This document shows, in pieces, positions 15,478 through 24,351 of a stretch of DNA of 64,000 nt. The notes beneath the pieces were generated by a model. It had not been told where the DNA came from. It saw nothing but the letters and a program-made list of their open reading frames with translations, and did not search any database. Positions within the stretch are counted from its first letter, which is position 1, and every line of letters starts with the position of its first letter. This DNA comes from Nocardia sp. NBC_00508 (GTDB taxonomy: Bacteria > Actinomycetota > Actinomycetes > Mycobacteriales > Mycobacteriaceae), in NCBI RefSeq assembly GCF_036346875.1, contig NZ_CP107852.1:930001-994000 (forward strand). Reading direction: 5' to 3'. Position numbers and translations under genes: made by a program.

Positions 15478-15737
15478 GATGGAGACCCCTGCCATTTGAT
15501 GTGCGTCAGCTTGCTTGCTGAGCAGATCTATCCTCACCACGGCATCGGCAGCAGGTCAATGCCTCAACCGATCTCGAGCAAGTCCACGCAAGCTCGTTGC
15601 TGCCGCCCGTCAGGCGTTCGTAGCGTCGAGTTCGAGCCCCGGCACCAGGCGGATACTCGTCCCGATGTAATCGCCCCACGCTTCGACGATCCCTGGTGCC
15701 GGGCGCTTACCCACCAACCGGGAAAGCGAGTGGAACA

Positions 15738-15998
15738 GTGCAGTATTTGGCACGAGTGCATTGCTGCGGTAGCCGCTGGCTGGTCCATGTGCCAGCGATC
15801 GACTATTGGACCCCGGTTGATGACAAGCGCGCCATCGAGTCCACCGCCCGCACGATGATCGCCGACATCACGGGTGTGGCATCGGATTCGTTCGGCGTTG
15901 ATCTCAGCGCGGCGCGTGCGGACGGGAGCCCTCGGCGAGTATGCGGCTGCGGCGACTGTTCTGCGGCGGTGGAACGGCGTAACGGCGTGACCATCTGA
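15738..15998 (+). CDS. HicB-like small protein
   Basis: About 86 residues from a GTG at 15738. The reading VQYLARVHCCGSRWLVHVPA, followed by IDYWTPVDDKRAIESTARTM and IADITGVASDSFGVDL, has the beta-beta-beta-alpha-beta pattern of the HicB antitoxin fold: substrate-like strand, xWxVxxPEID turn and a Met/Ala-rich helix. No HicA toxin (small, His-containing double-stranded RNA-binding fold) is visible next to it, so it is probably an orphan regulator. In actinobacteria such orphan HicB-like genes often lie in XRE gene neighbourhoods, as here. The ribosome binding site is weak. Confidence 0.55.
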   Translation: MQYLARVHCCGSRWLVHVPAIDYWTPVDDKRAIESTARTMIADITGVASDSFGVDLSAARADGSPRRVCGCGDCSAAVERRNGVTI

Positions 15999-16189
15999 AC
16001 CCAATCTTCTCCGACCCGCCGGATCGGGCGCAATTGGTTTGCTGTTGGCAACGGCGGTGGACATACTCGATCCGGCACCAGTGTCGGTCGCCGCCGTGTC
16101 ACTCCCGGCTCTGGAGTGGTGAAGGGGTGCACGGTCTGTGGCTACTCTCCGGGGAAGCTATCCGGCACGGTCCAATGTGCCAACCGTCC

Positions 16190-17470
16190 CTACTGCGCTC
16201 GGACACAAGGACGGATCCAGCGTGCCGAGGCACGACGGTTTCCCGTGGACACCCGCTGTATCAGCATGACCGACAACGCCATTGCCGCGCCGAGGACCCC
16301 GAGCCCGGCGGCGATGGCGGCGAAAGCGCCACCGCCGATCGGGACGCTGCCGAGAATCGTGTTTCCGGACGCATTTCCGATGTTCATGACAGTGCTGTGC
16401 CACGAAACCAGCGTGGCTCGGGCATCGGGCCGCACCTCTACCAGGAACGCCTGCTGCGCCGAGTAGCAGATGCTTCCCGCGAGGCACCAAACTACGAGGG
16501 AGACAAGGAAAGTCGCGATTGTGGCACTGGTCGCCGCAATCGCCACTGCTGCCGCGAAGACCAGCGCGCTCACTACGGTCACCCAACCTTCGCCGCCTTT
16601 GCTTCGGCGTTGTCGGTCGATCAACGATCCGCTCAGCAAGGAACCCGCGATGACCGCGACGCCGACCAGGACGCCGACGAGACCATTGGTGACCACGTCG
16701 AATCCGAACCGCATCTCCAGCAGGGCACCGACATAGGTGAAAGCGCCGAGCCGTCCTGCTTGAACAGCGAACGTAGCGGCCAAAGCCGCCAGTACCACGG
16801 GAGATAGCAAGGGCCGCATCATGTTCGACCAGCGCACGGTGGTGTCGCGAGGGTGGATCGTGTCGACTGCCCGCCAGGCCCACAGCACAACCAGCGCGAA
16901 GCCGATGCCGATGCCGATGTATGGCAGGCGCCAACCGAAGCTGAGGGTGCCGAACGCCCCCAGCGGAACGCCGATCACCTGACCGAGCCCGTACGCCGCG
17001 AAACCGCGGGCGATCGCACGTCCGCGCTGGTGCGGAGGACAGGCATCGGACAGGTGCGCCCACGCCGCCGGGAGGGTGACCGCGGCGCCGAATCCCATCA
17101 GCACTCGGGCGACGATCAACTGGGGAAAGTCCTGCGCCAGACCGACGCCGATATTGCTGACCGCGAACAGCGCCATTCCGGCGATGATCGGCCGCCGCTT
17201 GGGCCACACGTCCGACAGCACGCCGAGCGGCGGCCCGAATACCGCATACGCCACCACGTATGCGGTGGACGCCGCCGCGGCCAGCGGCACCGAGATGTGG
17301 AGATCCGCAGCGAGTGTCGGAAGGACCGGGGGCATGAGGTAGCCCTCGGTGCCCATGACGAAGAAGAGGACATACAGGACGAGGCACTGTAGGCCCGCGC
17401 TGGATCTCTTACGGTCTGTCCGGGGACCGTTCTGCCGCTTGTTCTTCTCCGTATACCGGACGTCGCTCAT
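16190..17470 (-). CDS. MFS exporter (DHA1 type)
   Basis: A 426-residue membrane protein with twelve predicted helices. The loop between helices 2 and 3 carries GPPLGVLSDVWPKRRPIIAG, the major-facilitator signature, and helix 5 has GQVIGVPLGAFGTLSFGWRL, motif C of drug/H+ antiporters. The family exports drugs, sugars or small metabolites. Its start lies 24 bases past the stop of the luciferase-like gene, so it is the last gene of the eight-gene operon that starts at 24884. It most plausibly exports the product of that pathway. A basic N-terminal tail of about 25 residues precedes the first helix. Confidence 0.85.
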   Translation of the reverse strand: MSDVRYTEKNKRQNGPRTDRKRSSAGLQCLVLYVLFFVMGTEGYLMPPVLPTLAADLHISVPLAAAASTAYVVAYAVFGPPLGVLSDVWPKRRPIIAGMALFAVSNIGVGLAQDFPQLIVARVLMGFGAAVTLPAAWAHLSDACPPHQRGRAIARGFAAYGLGQVIGVPLGAFGTLSFGWRLPYIGIGIGFALVVLWAWRAVDTIHPRDTTVRWSNMMRPLLSPVVLAALAATFAVQAGRLGAFTYVGALLEMRFGFDVVTNGLVGVLVGVAVIAGSLLSGSLIDRQRRSKGGEGWVTVVSALVFAAAVAIAATSATIATFLVSLVVWCLAGSICYSAQQAFLVEVRPDARATLVSWHSTVMNIGNASGNTILGSVPIGGGAFAAIAAGLGVLGAAMALSVMLIQRVSTGNRRASARWIRPCVRAQ

Positions 17471-17494
17471 CCCGGCACGCTCGGTGATTCGCGT

Positions 17495-18463
17495 TCATTC
17501 ACCGGCCAACCGCTCGACCAGTTCGGCACACACGTGCGGAGGACCCAGCATGAAATGACTGATACCCAGGCGTTCGCGCAGCGACAGGCACTTGTCGGAC
17601 AACTGGTCGATCGTGCCGATCCACACGTGCGGGGAGTCCAGATACTCGTCGACGGTCAAGTCCGTGCCAGTGCGAGAACGGATGTCGTCGACCCAGCGCC
17701 GAGCTACCGCGAGCGCGTTGTCGGTCACGGTCACGGGCGCGGCGGAAGGATGGGTCGCCGAAGCATAGGTGGACAACTCGAGCCGGTCGAACCGTTCGCC
17801 CGCCGACTCGCGAACCCACGCGACTTTCTCGGACGTCGCGGCGAAAGTGATGCTGGAAGGCTCGAAGAAGACACCGCCGCCGCCGACGGGCACGCGGGGA
17901 GCCAACCCGACGGTGTCGGCCAGTTCGGCCGCCAACGCCAGCATCTTCCTTCCTCCGCCGCCCAGCAATATCGGCGGCCCCTGCCGTCGAAAGGGTTTGG
18001 GCTGACCGTCGTGATCGGTGATCGTGTAATGCTTCCCGGCGAACGAGAACGGCTCGCCGCCGAAGCACCCTTTGAGCACCGTGACAGCTTCGCGCACTCG
18101 GGAAACACGGACCCCTACCGGTTCGAACGGAATTCCGGTGGCCACGTATTCGGCTCTGTTCCATCCGGCACCCAGACCGATTTCCAGTCGTCCCTCGGAC
18201 AACACGTCCAGGGTGGCGAGTTCCTGTGCGATCACCGCAGGATGCCGGAGGTCGACATTCAGCACGTAGGGGCAGACCTGGATGTGCTCTGTGGCCAACG
18301 CCGCCGCCGTCAGCAGCGGAATCGGTGCGTGCTGGGCGATCAGATGATCCGGAAAGACGATTGCGTCGAATCCCACCGACTCGGCGAATCGCGCGGTCTC
18401 CTGGATGTCCTGCACGCCCACCACACCGGAGGCAGCACGCGCTGCGAAGCGAAACGGTTTCAT
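17495..18463 (-). CDS. Luciferase-like (LLM) F420- or flavin-dependent oxidoreductase
   Basis: A 322-residue TIM-barrel protein of the LLM superfamily. VGFDAIVFPDHLIAQH is the opening helix-strand; LDVLSEGRLEIGLGAGWNRA carries the cofactor-phosphate-binding LSxGRxxxGxGxGW region. PILLGGGGRKMLALAAELAD is the typical second glycine-rich stretch. In Nocardia many such enzymes use F420 rather than FMN, but the cofactor cannot be told from this reading. They catalyse hydride transfer or monooxygenation. The start overlaps the amidase stop by four bases, and the MFS exporter follows. It probably makes a redox step in the pathway of this operon. Confidence 0.85.
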   Translation of the reverse strand: MKPFRFAARAASGVVGVQDIQETARFAESVGFDAIVFPDHLIAQHAPIPLLTAAALATEHIQVCPYVLNVDLRHPAVIAQELATLDVLSEGRLEIGLGAGWNRAEYVATGIPFEPVGVRVSRVREAVTVLKGCFGGEPFSFAGKHYTITDHDGQPKPFRRQGPPILLGGGGRKMLALAAELADTVGLAPRVPVGGGGVFFEPSSITFAATSEKVAWVRESAGERFDRLELSTYASATHPSAAPVTVTDNALAVARRWVDDIRSRTGTDLTVDEYLDSPHVWIGTIDQLSDKCLSLRERLGISHFMLGPPHVCAELVERLAGE

Positions 18464-19914
18464 GCGGGTTCACCCGAGGAATGCGCCACCTCGGTGCGGG
18501 GTTCCGGTGGACGCCGGTGGCGCTGTCCGAGTTCGGCCTCCAGCGCGGTCGCCACCCGGAACACGATCGCCTCCTCGAAGGCCCGCCCGATGATGTGCAG
18601 GCCGATGGGCAGCCCGTTCGCGGCGAACCCGATCGGCAGCGACAGCGCCGGATGACCGGTGACGTTGAACGGGATGGCCAGCATGTCGTTGACGAACCGG
18701 GGCGGCGGCCAGTCGACCGGAAAATCGCTCCACCGGGCGGCGGTGGTCTGGCCGGACGCGAGGACCAGGACGTCGCAGCGGTCGAAGACGATCTCGTCGA
18801 GCTGCCGCGTCAGCCACCGCCGGACGTCGTAGGCCCGCAGCAGATCGGCCGCCCCGATCCCGGCGCCGGGCATCATGCGCTGATAGGTGTAGCGCGCGAA
18901 CGAGTGTGGGTGCCGACGCAGCAGGTCCTCGTAGTTCGCGAACGCCTCCGCGGCGAAGATGACGCGACCGCACCCGTTGAATACGTCGTAGGGCGGCAAC
19001 GTAACTTCCTCGACGGTCGCGCCGAGCCCGCCGAGCAGGCCGAGCGCCTGCTGGATGCCGGCGAGGATTTCGGGAAACGTCGCCGGGTCGTCCGCGTACC
19101 ACCCCGGCGCGCTGGCCACACGCAACCCGGCGACGCCGCGGTCGAGCGCTGAGGTGTAGTCCGGCCGCGGGGACTCGGCGGTGCGTGGATCGGCCGGATC
19201 CGCCCCCGCGATCACCTGCAACAGCGCGGCCGTGTCACCGACGGTCCAGCTCAGCGTGCCGAAATGGTCCAGAGTCTGCGACAGCGTGCTGGCGCCGTGC
19301 CCGGGGACCAGCCCGTACGTCGGTTTGAGGCCCACCACGCCGCAGTGGAACGCCGGGCCTCGGATGGAGCCGGTCGTGTCGGACGCGACCGCGACACGAA
19401 CCAGACCCGCGCCGACCGCGGCGCCCGCACCCGACGACGAGCCGCTCGGCACATGGGCGTCGCTCCACGGGTTGCGCGCGGGCGGGACGGGTAGTTCGAA
19501 GCTCGGGCCGCCGAGCGCGAACTCGAAGGTGGTCAGCTTGCCCAGCCCCACCGCACCCCCGGCACGCAGACGGCTTTCGACCGTGCTGTCCGCATCCGCA
19601 ACGTGCTCGGCGCACAGCCAGGAGGCATTGGTGGTCGGCACCCCCTCCGCGTCGAAGATGTCCTTCAAGGCGTACGGAATCCCGTGCATCGGACCGTGAT
19701 CGAGCCCGGCCCGCAGGTCCCGATCGGCGGCGCGGGCACGGTGCAGCGCGGTCTCTTCGGTCACCTGGATGAACGCGTGCAGCGCGGGGTCTAGCCGGGC
19801 GATCCGCTCCAGGGCATCAATGGTGAGCTCGACCGAGGTGAGCTCACCCGCCCGGAGCAACTGCCCCGCCTCCGGAACCGACAGCTCGTGCAGCGCCCCG
19901 ATCCCGTCAGCCAT
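18460..19914 (-). CDS. Amidase (amidase-signature family)
   Basis: A 484-residue amidase-signature enzyme. The Ser-cisSer-Lys triad is visible: Lys84 in PYALKDIF, a cis-serine in VPSGSSSGAG (about residue 159) and the nucleophile Ser183 in SDTTGSIRGPA. In the usual family the second motif is GGSIRxPA, so TTGS is a mild variant. It should hydrolyse, or form, an amide bond. The ATG at 19914 is used rather than the upstream 20016 start because the protein family begins near MADGIGALHELSVPEAG. It overlaps the preceding gene by eight bases and the luciferase-like gene by four. In this operon it may trim or join an acyl-amine intermediate. Confidence 0.85.
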   Translation of the reverse strand: MADGIGALHELSVPEAGQLLRAGELTSVELTIDALERIARLDPALHAFIQVTEETALHRARAADRDLRAGLDHGPMHGIPYALKDIFDAEGVPTTNASWLCAEHVADADSTVESRLRAGGAVGLGKLTTFEFALGGPSFELPVPPARNPWSDAHVPSGSSSGAGAAVGAGLVRVAVASDTTGSIRGPAFHCGVVGLKPTYGLVPGHGASTLSQTLDHFGTLSWTVGDTAALLQVIAGADPADPRTAESPRPDYTSALDRGVAGLRVASAPGWYADDPATFPEILAGIQQALGLLGGLGATVEEVTLPPYDVFNGCGRVIFAAEAFANYEDLLRRHPHSFARYTYQRMMPGAGIGAADLLRAYDVRRWLTRQLDEIVFDRCDVLVLASGQTTAARWSDFPVDWPPPRFVNDMLAIPFNVTGHPALSLPIGFAANGLPIGLHIIGRAFEEAIVFRVATALEAELGQRHRRPPEPRTEVAHSSGEPA

Positions 19915-21145
19915 TAGATGTCGCCTTTCCCCTGTCCGCCCCTCCCTGGTGCCGGTCCTGAACCTCCCGCAGCGCCGCGGCCATCTCCCGCAGGCCTCGA
20001 TATCCGCGCACCACACCGCTTTTCAGGTCCGTGGGCACGTCGATGCCCAGCCTTCGGGTGCAGACGTCGAACTCCGCCTCGATCGCCGCGTCGGACGGAG
20101 TCCCGTCGATCGGCGCTCCGTTCCCGCGGACGGAAGCGCCCGCAACCTCGTCGTGTCCGAGGGTGTCCACCGCGAAATCCTCCTTTGCCAGGGTCGATGT
20201 ACTGGTGACGGACAGCGGTCCGTCCCCGTGCCGGTCTGCCAGATGGGCGCAGGTGATCAAATCCAGGTACGCGCACCCGGTGGAGGCGAAGATCGTCCGC
20301 CGACACGCGAACTCGGAGGCATCCGCCGACACCAGGGCATCGAGTTCCAGAGCGCCCGCGTGGCTCGGACCGGCCTCGGCGATCGCCGTGCGCAAGTCCT
20401 CGACGATCAGGACGCTGGAGCGGAGCAGCTCGACAGACAGCTCGCGTGACTCGGTGGTGTGCGCGCCCATGCAGTTGACGTGCAGATGAGCAGGCAGATC
20501 CACCGCAAGCGGAAGCGGAGACACCGAAGTCGTGGCGGTCGACAGGACATCGACGCCTCGGCTGGCCTCCACAGCGGACGCGCAGACGACGACGTTCACG
20601 GTCGCGGCGACCATCGCCGACGCATCGCGGGCGAACGCCGCGGCGCGGCGCGGGTCGCGAGACCAGATGCGGACCTCGGCGAGGTCGCGCACCGCGGACG
20701 CGCCGAGCAGCTGCTGGCGGGCCTGGACCCCCGATCCGATGATGCCGAGGACCCGGCTGTCCGGCGCGGCGCAGCGGTCGGTCACCAGAGCCGTCACCGC
20801 AGCGCATTTCAGATTGGTGACGGCAGCACCGTCCAGCACACCGAGGAACCGCCCCGTGGAAACGGAGAATATTGGTACAACCGAGGTCACGGTGGCTGCG
20901 TGCGACGCTTGCGGTATCCCGTGTCGTTCGGGCGCGGGCATGATCGTCGCGACTTTGTTGATGTAGAGGTCGTGGTCGGGCGACACGGCGGGCATCGAGA
21001 TGAACTTCGTTCCCGTGGCGTCCTCGACCGTCTCTCGTGGTGGAACCAGCATGCGGCCGACCGCACCGCCGCACAGCGCGTCGCGCATCGACTCGGCAAC
21101 CGATCGGACCAGCCGCACCGACGAGGCCGCGGTTGCCACCGTCAT
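19907..21145 (-). CDS. Ornithine cyclodeaminase/mu-crystallin family protein
   Basis: A 412-residue protein with the family Rossmann core: VLGIIGSGVQARQQLLGASA, then RIWSRDPRRAAAFARD and VDVLSTATTS. The substrate-binding N-terminal part has GTKFISMPAV, and YINKVATIMP is the lysine-bearing strand. Members use NAD(P) for cyclodeamination, imine reduction, or amino-acid condensation as in siderophore and opine pathways (SbnB-type). At 412 residues it is longer than the usual 320-350, with an extended C-terminal tail of about 60 residues. It is coupled by overlap to the alpha-oxoamine synthase upstream. A role in making or reducing an imine from the aminoketone product is inference. Confidence 0.8.
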   Translation of the reverse strand: MTVATAASSVRLVRSVAESMRDALCGGAVGRMLVPPRETVEDATGTKFISMPAVSPDHDLYINKVATIMPAPERHGIPQASHAATVTSVVPIFSVSTGRFLGVLDGAAVTNLKCAAVTALVTDRCAAPDSRVLGIIGSGVQARQQLLGASAVRDLAEVRIWSRDPRRAAAFARDASAMVAATVNVVVCASAVEASRGVDVLSTATTSVSPLPLAVDLPAHLHVNCMGAHTTESRELSVELLRSSVLIVEDLRTAIAEAGPSHAGALELDALVSADASEFACRRTIFASTGCAYLDLITCAHLADRHGDGPLSVTSTSTLAKEDFAVDTLGHDEVAGASVRGNGAPIDGTPSDAAIEAEFDVCTRRLGIDVPTDLKSGVVRGYRGLREMAAALREVQDRHQGGADRGKATSNG

Positions 21146-22410
21146 GTGAACTCTTCCAGGACGTCCTCGAGAACGGTGACGAAGTCCTCCGTCATCGTCT
21201 TGGTCATATCGCCGCGCAGCATCATCCGGACACCGGCCCGTCCACGCGCCACAATCGGGAAGAACATCGCCGAACAGTAGTAACCGCGCCGGTACAGCTC
21301 GGTGGACAGCCGCACGGCGCGGTCGTTGTCGCCGACGGTGACGAACTTGATGTGCGATCCGGTGCCGCGGACGTCGCGGTCCTTCATCCGCCGGTCGAAT
21401 ATGCCGATGTTCTCCGCCAGCTGACGCTGGCGCGCGCCGAGTTCGGGCGTGTGATGGACGGCGATGCTGCCCCGTGTCGTCCCCACGGCGGCGGTGCGCA
21501 GCCCCTGCGACCAGCCCATCGGACCGGTGCGATAAAGGAAGTCGAACTTTCCGGACGAACCGATCATCGCGATGCCGCCTGTGCTGCCGAACGCCTTGGC
21601 GAGCGAGGCCACGATCATGGTCCGGTCATCGAGTTCCCGGAACACCGACCGCGCGTACCCCGCACCGTTCGGGCCCTGGGTGGACAGTCCGTGTGAATCG
21701 TCGAGGTAGACGTACATCCCATACCGTTCCTGGAGGAACTTGATGCCCGCCAGATCGGCGTGGCCGCCGGTGGAATAGACGCCTTCGCACACATAGGCCA
21801 CGCGGGGATACTTCTTGCACACGTCCTCGAGAAACTGGATGTCGTTGTGCGGACACGTCAGTACCAGCGCTTCGTCGGCCACGATCGGTTTGACGAAGTT
21901 CAGCGAGAAGTGCGCGAACCGATCGAAGACGACGACCAGCGGATCGGTGTCGGTCAGATGCCCCGACGCCAGCAGCGGCAAGACGGCGGCACTCAGCACA
22001 CCGCAGGAGATCGACGGCACCACGCGCGCGCCGAACAGCTCGGACAGCTCCTCCTCCAGCCGATGCACGACCTCCAACCGAATTCGGCACTCGGCCATGG
22101 CCAATCCCGTGACGTTCTCCTCCCGCAGAGCCGCGATGCCGGACTCGATGACGGTCGGGTGATTGTTCAGCCCGAGGTAGGAGCACGACGCCAGATTGAG
22201 GAACTCGTGCCCGGTCCGGGTGTCGCGCAACCGGTTCTGGCCCTTCCTGGCGTCGACGCGGATTCCGAGCATTCCGTTGTCCGTGGCGAGCTGCCAGGCC
22301 GCCTCACTGGCCGGGACCATTCGCTGGTTGTTCCGGAACCGGTGCGGTCCCATGACGGTGCCGGTGTCGATCGCCCGGTCCGCGTCGACCGCCTTGTCTC
22401 TGACGTGCAT
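21142..22410 (-). CDS. Alpha-oxoamine synthase (PLP-dependent acyl-CoA:amino acid condensing enzyme)
   Basis: A 422-residue fold-type I PLP enzyme of the BioF/KBL/ALAS/CqsA family. The Schiff-base lysine is Lys272 in VASLAKAFGSTGG. Cofactor-binding residues are visible in VYLDDSHGLSTQG (Asp237, His240), and His167 in FDRFAHFSL would stack on the ring. LNLASCSYLGLNNHP is the family N-terminal marker. Such enzymes decarboxylatively join an acyl-CoA to glycine, alanine, serine or a similar amino acid to give an alpha-aminoketone. Which acyl-CoA is used here is unknown; the MaoC and CitE genes upstream suggest a CoA pathway feeds it. Start at 22410 follows GAGGGAATC. The stop overlaps the cyclodeaminase-family gene by four bases. 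Confidence 0.85.
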   Translation of the reverse strand: MHVRDKAVDADRAIDTGTVMGPHRFRNNQRMVPASEAAWQLATDNGMLGIRVDARKGQNRLRDTRTGHEFLNLASCSYLGLNNHPTVIESGIAALREENVTGLAMAECRIRLEVVHRLEEELSELFGARVVPSISCGVLSAAVLPLLASGHLTDTDPLVVVFDRFAHFSLNFVKPIVADEALVLTCPHNDIQFLEDVCKKYPRVAYVCEGVYSTGGHADLAGIKFLQERYGMYVYLDDSHGLSTQGPNGAGYARSVFRELDDRTMIVASLAKAFGSTGGIAMIGSSGKFDFLYRTGPMGWSQGLRTAAVGTTRGSIAVHHTPELGARQRQLAENIGIFDRRMKDRDVRGTGSHIKFVTVGDNDRAVRLSTELYRRGYYCSAMFFPIVARGRAGVRMMLRGDMTKTMTEDFVTVLEDVLEEFT

Positions 22411-22513
22411 CTGATTCCCTCTTTCGCGCGCGCCGGGTCGCGGCGGCGTCGTGTGGCGCCGCCGCGACCTCAGTGCGCCTCGGTTCGGCCTCCGGGCTCG
22501 TTGTCGATGCTGC

Positions 22514-23446
22514 TCAGGCGCCGGAAGAGGCCGGGCGCTGAGCAGCACCGACCGGAGTGCCGACGCCCGCGTGGTAGCGATCGTGGTCCGGCGTGTTCGC
22601 TTCCGGCGCCTCGACTTCGACCTCCGGCATCGCGAGGCGGTAGTGGGTGTACCAGTTGGTCAGATTCTGCGAGTCGGAGAACTGCAGCTCGATGTGCCGC
22701 ATCGGGCGCTTGCCCGGTTCGGCCGGGTCGATCAGCCGCGGCGCGGAGCCCGCGTGCGCGAGCCCGCCGGTGACCTCGTTGTTGAGCACGACCATGATCA
22801 TGTCGTCGGCCAGGTCGGCGTCCACGATGGCCGCGTGTCCGGCCAGGATCTCCTCGGTGTACTCCTGTTTGACCGCGACGTTGTAGCTGTGCGGCATCAA
22901 CTCGACCAGATCCGCCGGGTCCAGGCCCTTCGTGCGGCAGTACGCACGGGTGTCGCAGATGATCGGCAGACCGCCGATGAGGTTCGTGTTCGGGCCGTAG
23001 ACGTTCCCGATGAATGTCGTCGCGGAGTCGAAGTGGACGCATTTGGTGGTCAGGAATTCCCGCGACTCGGTGTGAGCGGCGTTCACCGTAAAGCTGACGT
23101 TCTTGTTGAACCCGTCCAGATCCACGCTTGCGACCTTCTCATAGCCCATCGCCACCGGGGTATACGCCGCGAGGTCGACCGCCGCCACGAACGATCGGAA
23201 GATCTCCTCGAAGTAGTCGCGCACGGCCGCGGCGTGGTCCGGCCGGTGGACGTCCATGCCGTGCTCGGCGAGCAACGCGCTCGCGCCGCCGCAGACGGCC
23301 AGACCGGCGCCATCGGCGACCAGGGACACGAGGCGCGCCGTCAGTTCGGCGGGCACGGCGCCGAACCGGCCATCGGTTACCTGTACGTCGTACTCGGAGA
23401 CGTCGACCATCGCCTGCCGCACAACGTCCGTCATCGAGATGCTCAT
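22514..23446 (-). CDS. Unrecognised protein, possible Fe(II)/2-oxoglutarate-type oxygenase
   Basis: A 310-residue protein I do not recognise as a named family. CVHFDSATTFIGNVYGPN contains an HxD pair (His138, Asp140), and LNNEVTGGLAHAGSAPRLID has a distal His231 and Arg237. This HxD...H...R order and the roughly 90-residue spacing resemble the iron and 2-oxoglutarate ligands of TauD/VioC-like oxygenases. I have no family match to prove it, and the protein could equally be a different cupin-like or novel fold. The N-terminal 120 residues have no recognisable motif. The ATG at 23446 follows GGAGGAATAACC. It lies between the CitE-like and the alpha-oxoamine synthase genes. Confidence 0.4.
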   Translation of the reverse strand: MSISMTDVVRQAMVDVSEYDVQVTDGRFGAVPAELTARLVSLVADGAGLAVCGGASALLAEHGMDVHRPDHAAAVRDYFEEIFRSFVAAVDLAAYTPVAMGYEKVASVDLDGFNKNVSFTVNAAHTESREFLTTKCVHFDSATTFIGNVYGPNTNLIGGLPIICDTRAYCRTKGLDPADLVELMPHSYNVAVKQEYTEEILAGHAAIVDADLADDMIMVVLNNEVTGGLAHAGSAPRLIDPAEPGKRPMRHIELQFSDSQNLTNWYTHYRLAMPEVEVEAPEANTPDHDRYHAGVGTPVGAAQRPASSGA

Positions 23447-23502
23447 GGTTATTCCTCCACAGTGTGTGCTGTTATCGGGTGACGCTGTCGCGTTTCGGCG
23501 GG

Positions 23503-24351
23503 TCAGCGGACCGGGCGCGGGTTCCCCTCGTACAGCGCGAGCATGCGCCGCGCCTTCAAGACAAAGGGCGGAGCGACGACGCGGTCCTTGGTGACGGTGA
23601 AGCCCGCGTCGTCGGCTTCGTAGTCCTTGATCGTCTGGCGGTAGGAGTCCAGTTCTTCCGGATCGACGGTGAACGTCTCCAGGATCGGGCCGACCTGCCT
23701 CGGGTGGATGGCCGCCTTACCGGTGAAACCGCACCGTTTGGCGGCTTCGCACTGGGCGCGGATCGCGTCCGTGTCCCAGAGTTCGAAGGAGTTCCCGTCT
23801 ACGGCAGGCAGGCCGTAACGAGACGCGGCGGTGCACAGCCTGGCCCGCGCGTGGGCCAGATAGGACTCGTCCGGTGCCCACATCTCCGCCACCAGATCGG
23901 CGGGCCCGAAGCAGAGCCCACTGCTCGCTGCGGCGATGTCGAAGGCGTTCTCGACCGCGTCGACCGTCTCGATGATGCTGCCGATCTCGGGGGGATCGGC
24001 CAGCCCGGACAGCAGCGAGCGGTAGACCGCGACATCTCGTCCGGTGACGACCTTCGGCACCAGCACCGTCTGCACCGGCAGCCCGCCGATCTCCCCGCCC
24101 AGCGCGAGGATGGTCTGGATGTCGAGCAGCCCGTCCGGCGTCTCGATGCTGTTGATTCGCACGGTGACTCCGGCGAGGTCCGTACCCGTCAGGTCGATGT
24201 CGCGCAGCCGCGCGCGAGCGGTCGGCTTCGCGTGCGCCGGGACCGAGTCCTCGAGGTCGAGCACCAGCGCGATCGAGTGCTCGGGCACTGTGTCGAGCAA
24301 CGTGTCGGCTCGGGATGCCGGGACATAGAACATGCACGGGTCGACATTCAT
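23503..24351 (-). CDS. CitE-like (HpcH/HpaI family) acyl-CoA lyase
   Basis: A 282-residue CitE-like lyase. VLDLEDSVPAHAK and RINSIETPDGLLDI hold the family Asp and Arg positions, and SIIETVDAVENAF the Mg-binding glutamate region. LCFGPADLVAEM is the second metal-binding loop, and AAIHPRQVGPI closes the barrel. Members cleave malyl-, citramalyl- or beta-methylmalyl-CoA. The pairing with a MaoC hydratase, overlapping by four bases, resembles the Rv2498c-Rv2499c pair of M. tuberculosis that acts on citramalyl- and itaconyl/mesaconyl-CoA. Here I infer a CoA-ester lyase or the reverse aldol addition, feeding a substrate to the alpha-oxoamine synthase or recycling one. Confidence 0.8.
   Translation of the reverse strand: MNVDPCMFYVPASRADTLLDTVPEHSIALVLDLEDSVPAHAKPTARARLRDIDLTGTDLAGVTVRINSIETPDGLLDIQTILALGGEIGGLPVQTVLVPKVVTGRDVAVYRSLLSGLADPPEIGSIIETVDAVENAFDIAAASSGLCFGPADLVAEMWAPDESYLAHARARLCTAASRYGLPAVDGNSFELWDTDAIRAQCEAAKRCGFTGKAAIHPRQVGPILETFTVDPEELDSYRQTIKDYEADDAGFTVTKDRVVAPPFVLKARRMLALYEGNPRPVR

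Noticed and set aside
15564..16064. A 166-residue minus-strand frame opposite the HicB-like gene
   Set aside because: The amino-acid composition is that of an antisense shadow; the plus strand carries the HicB-like pattern.
16116..16189. A short plus-strand frame starting MVKGCTVCGYSPGK
   Set aside because: Two Cys near the start look suggestive, but the rest runs antisense through the MFS gene and no ribosome binding site is present.
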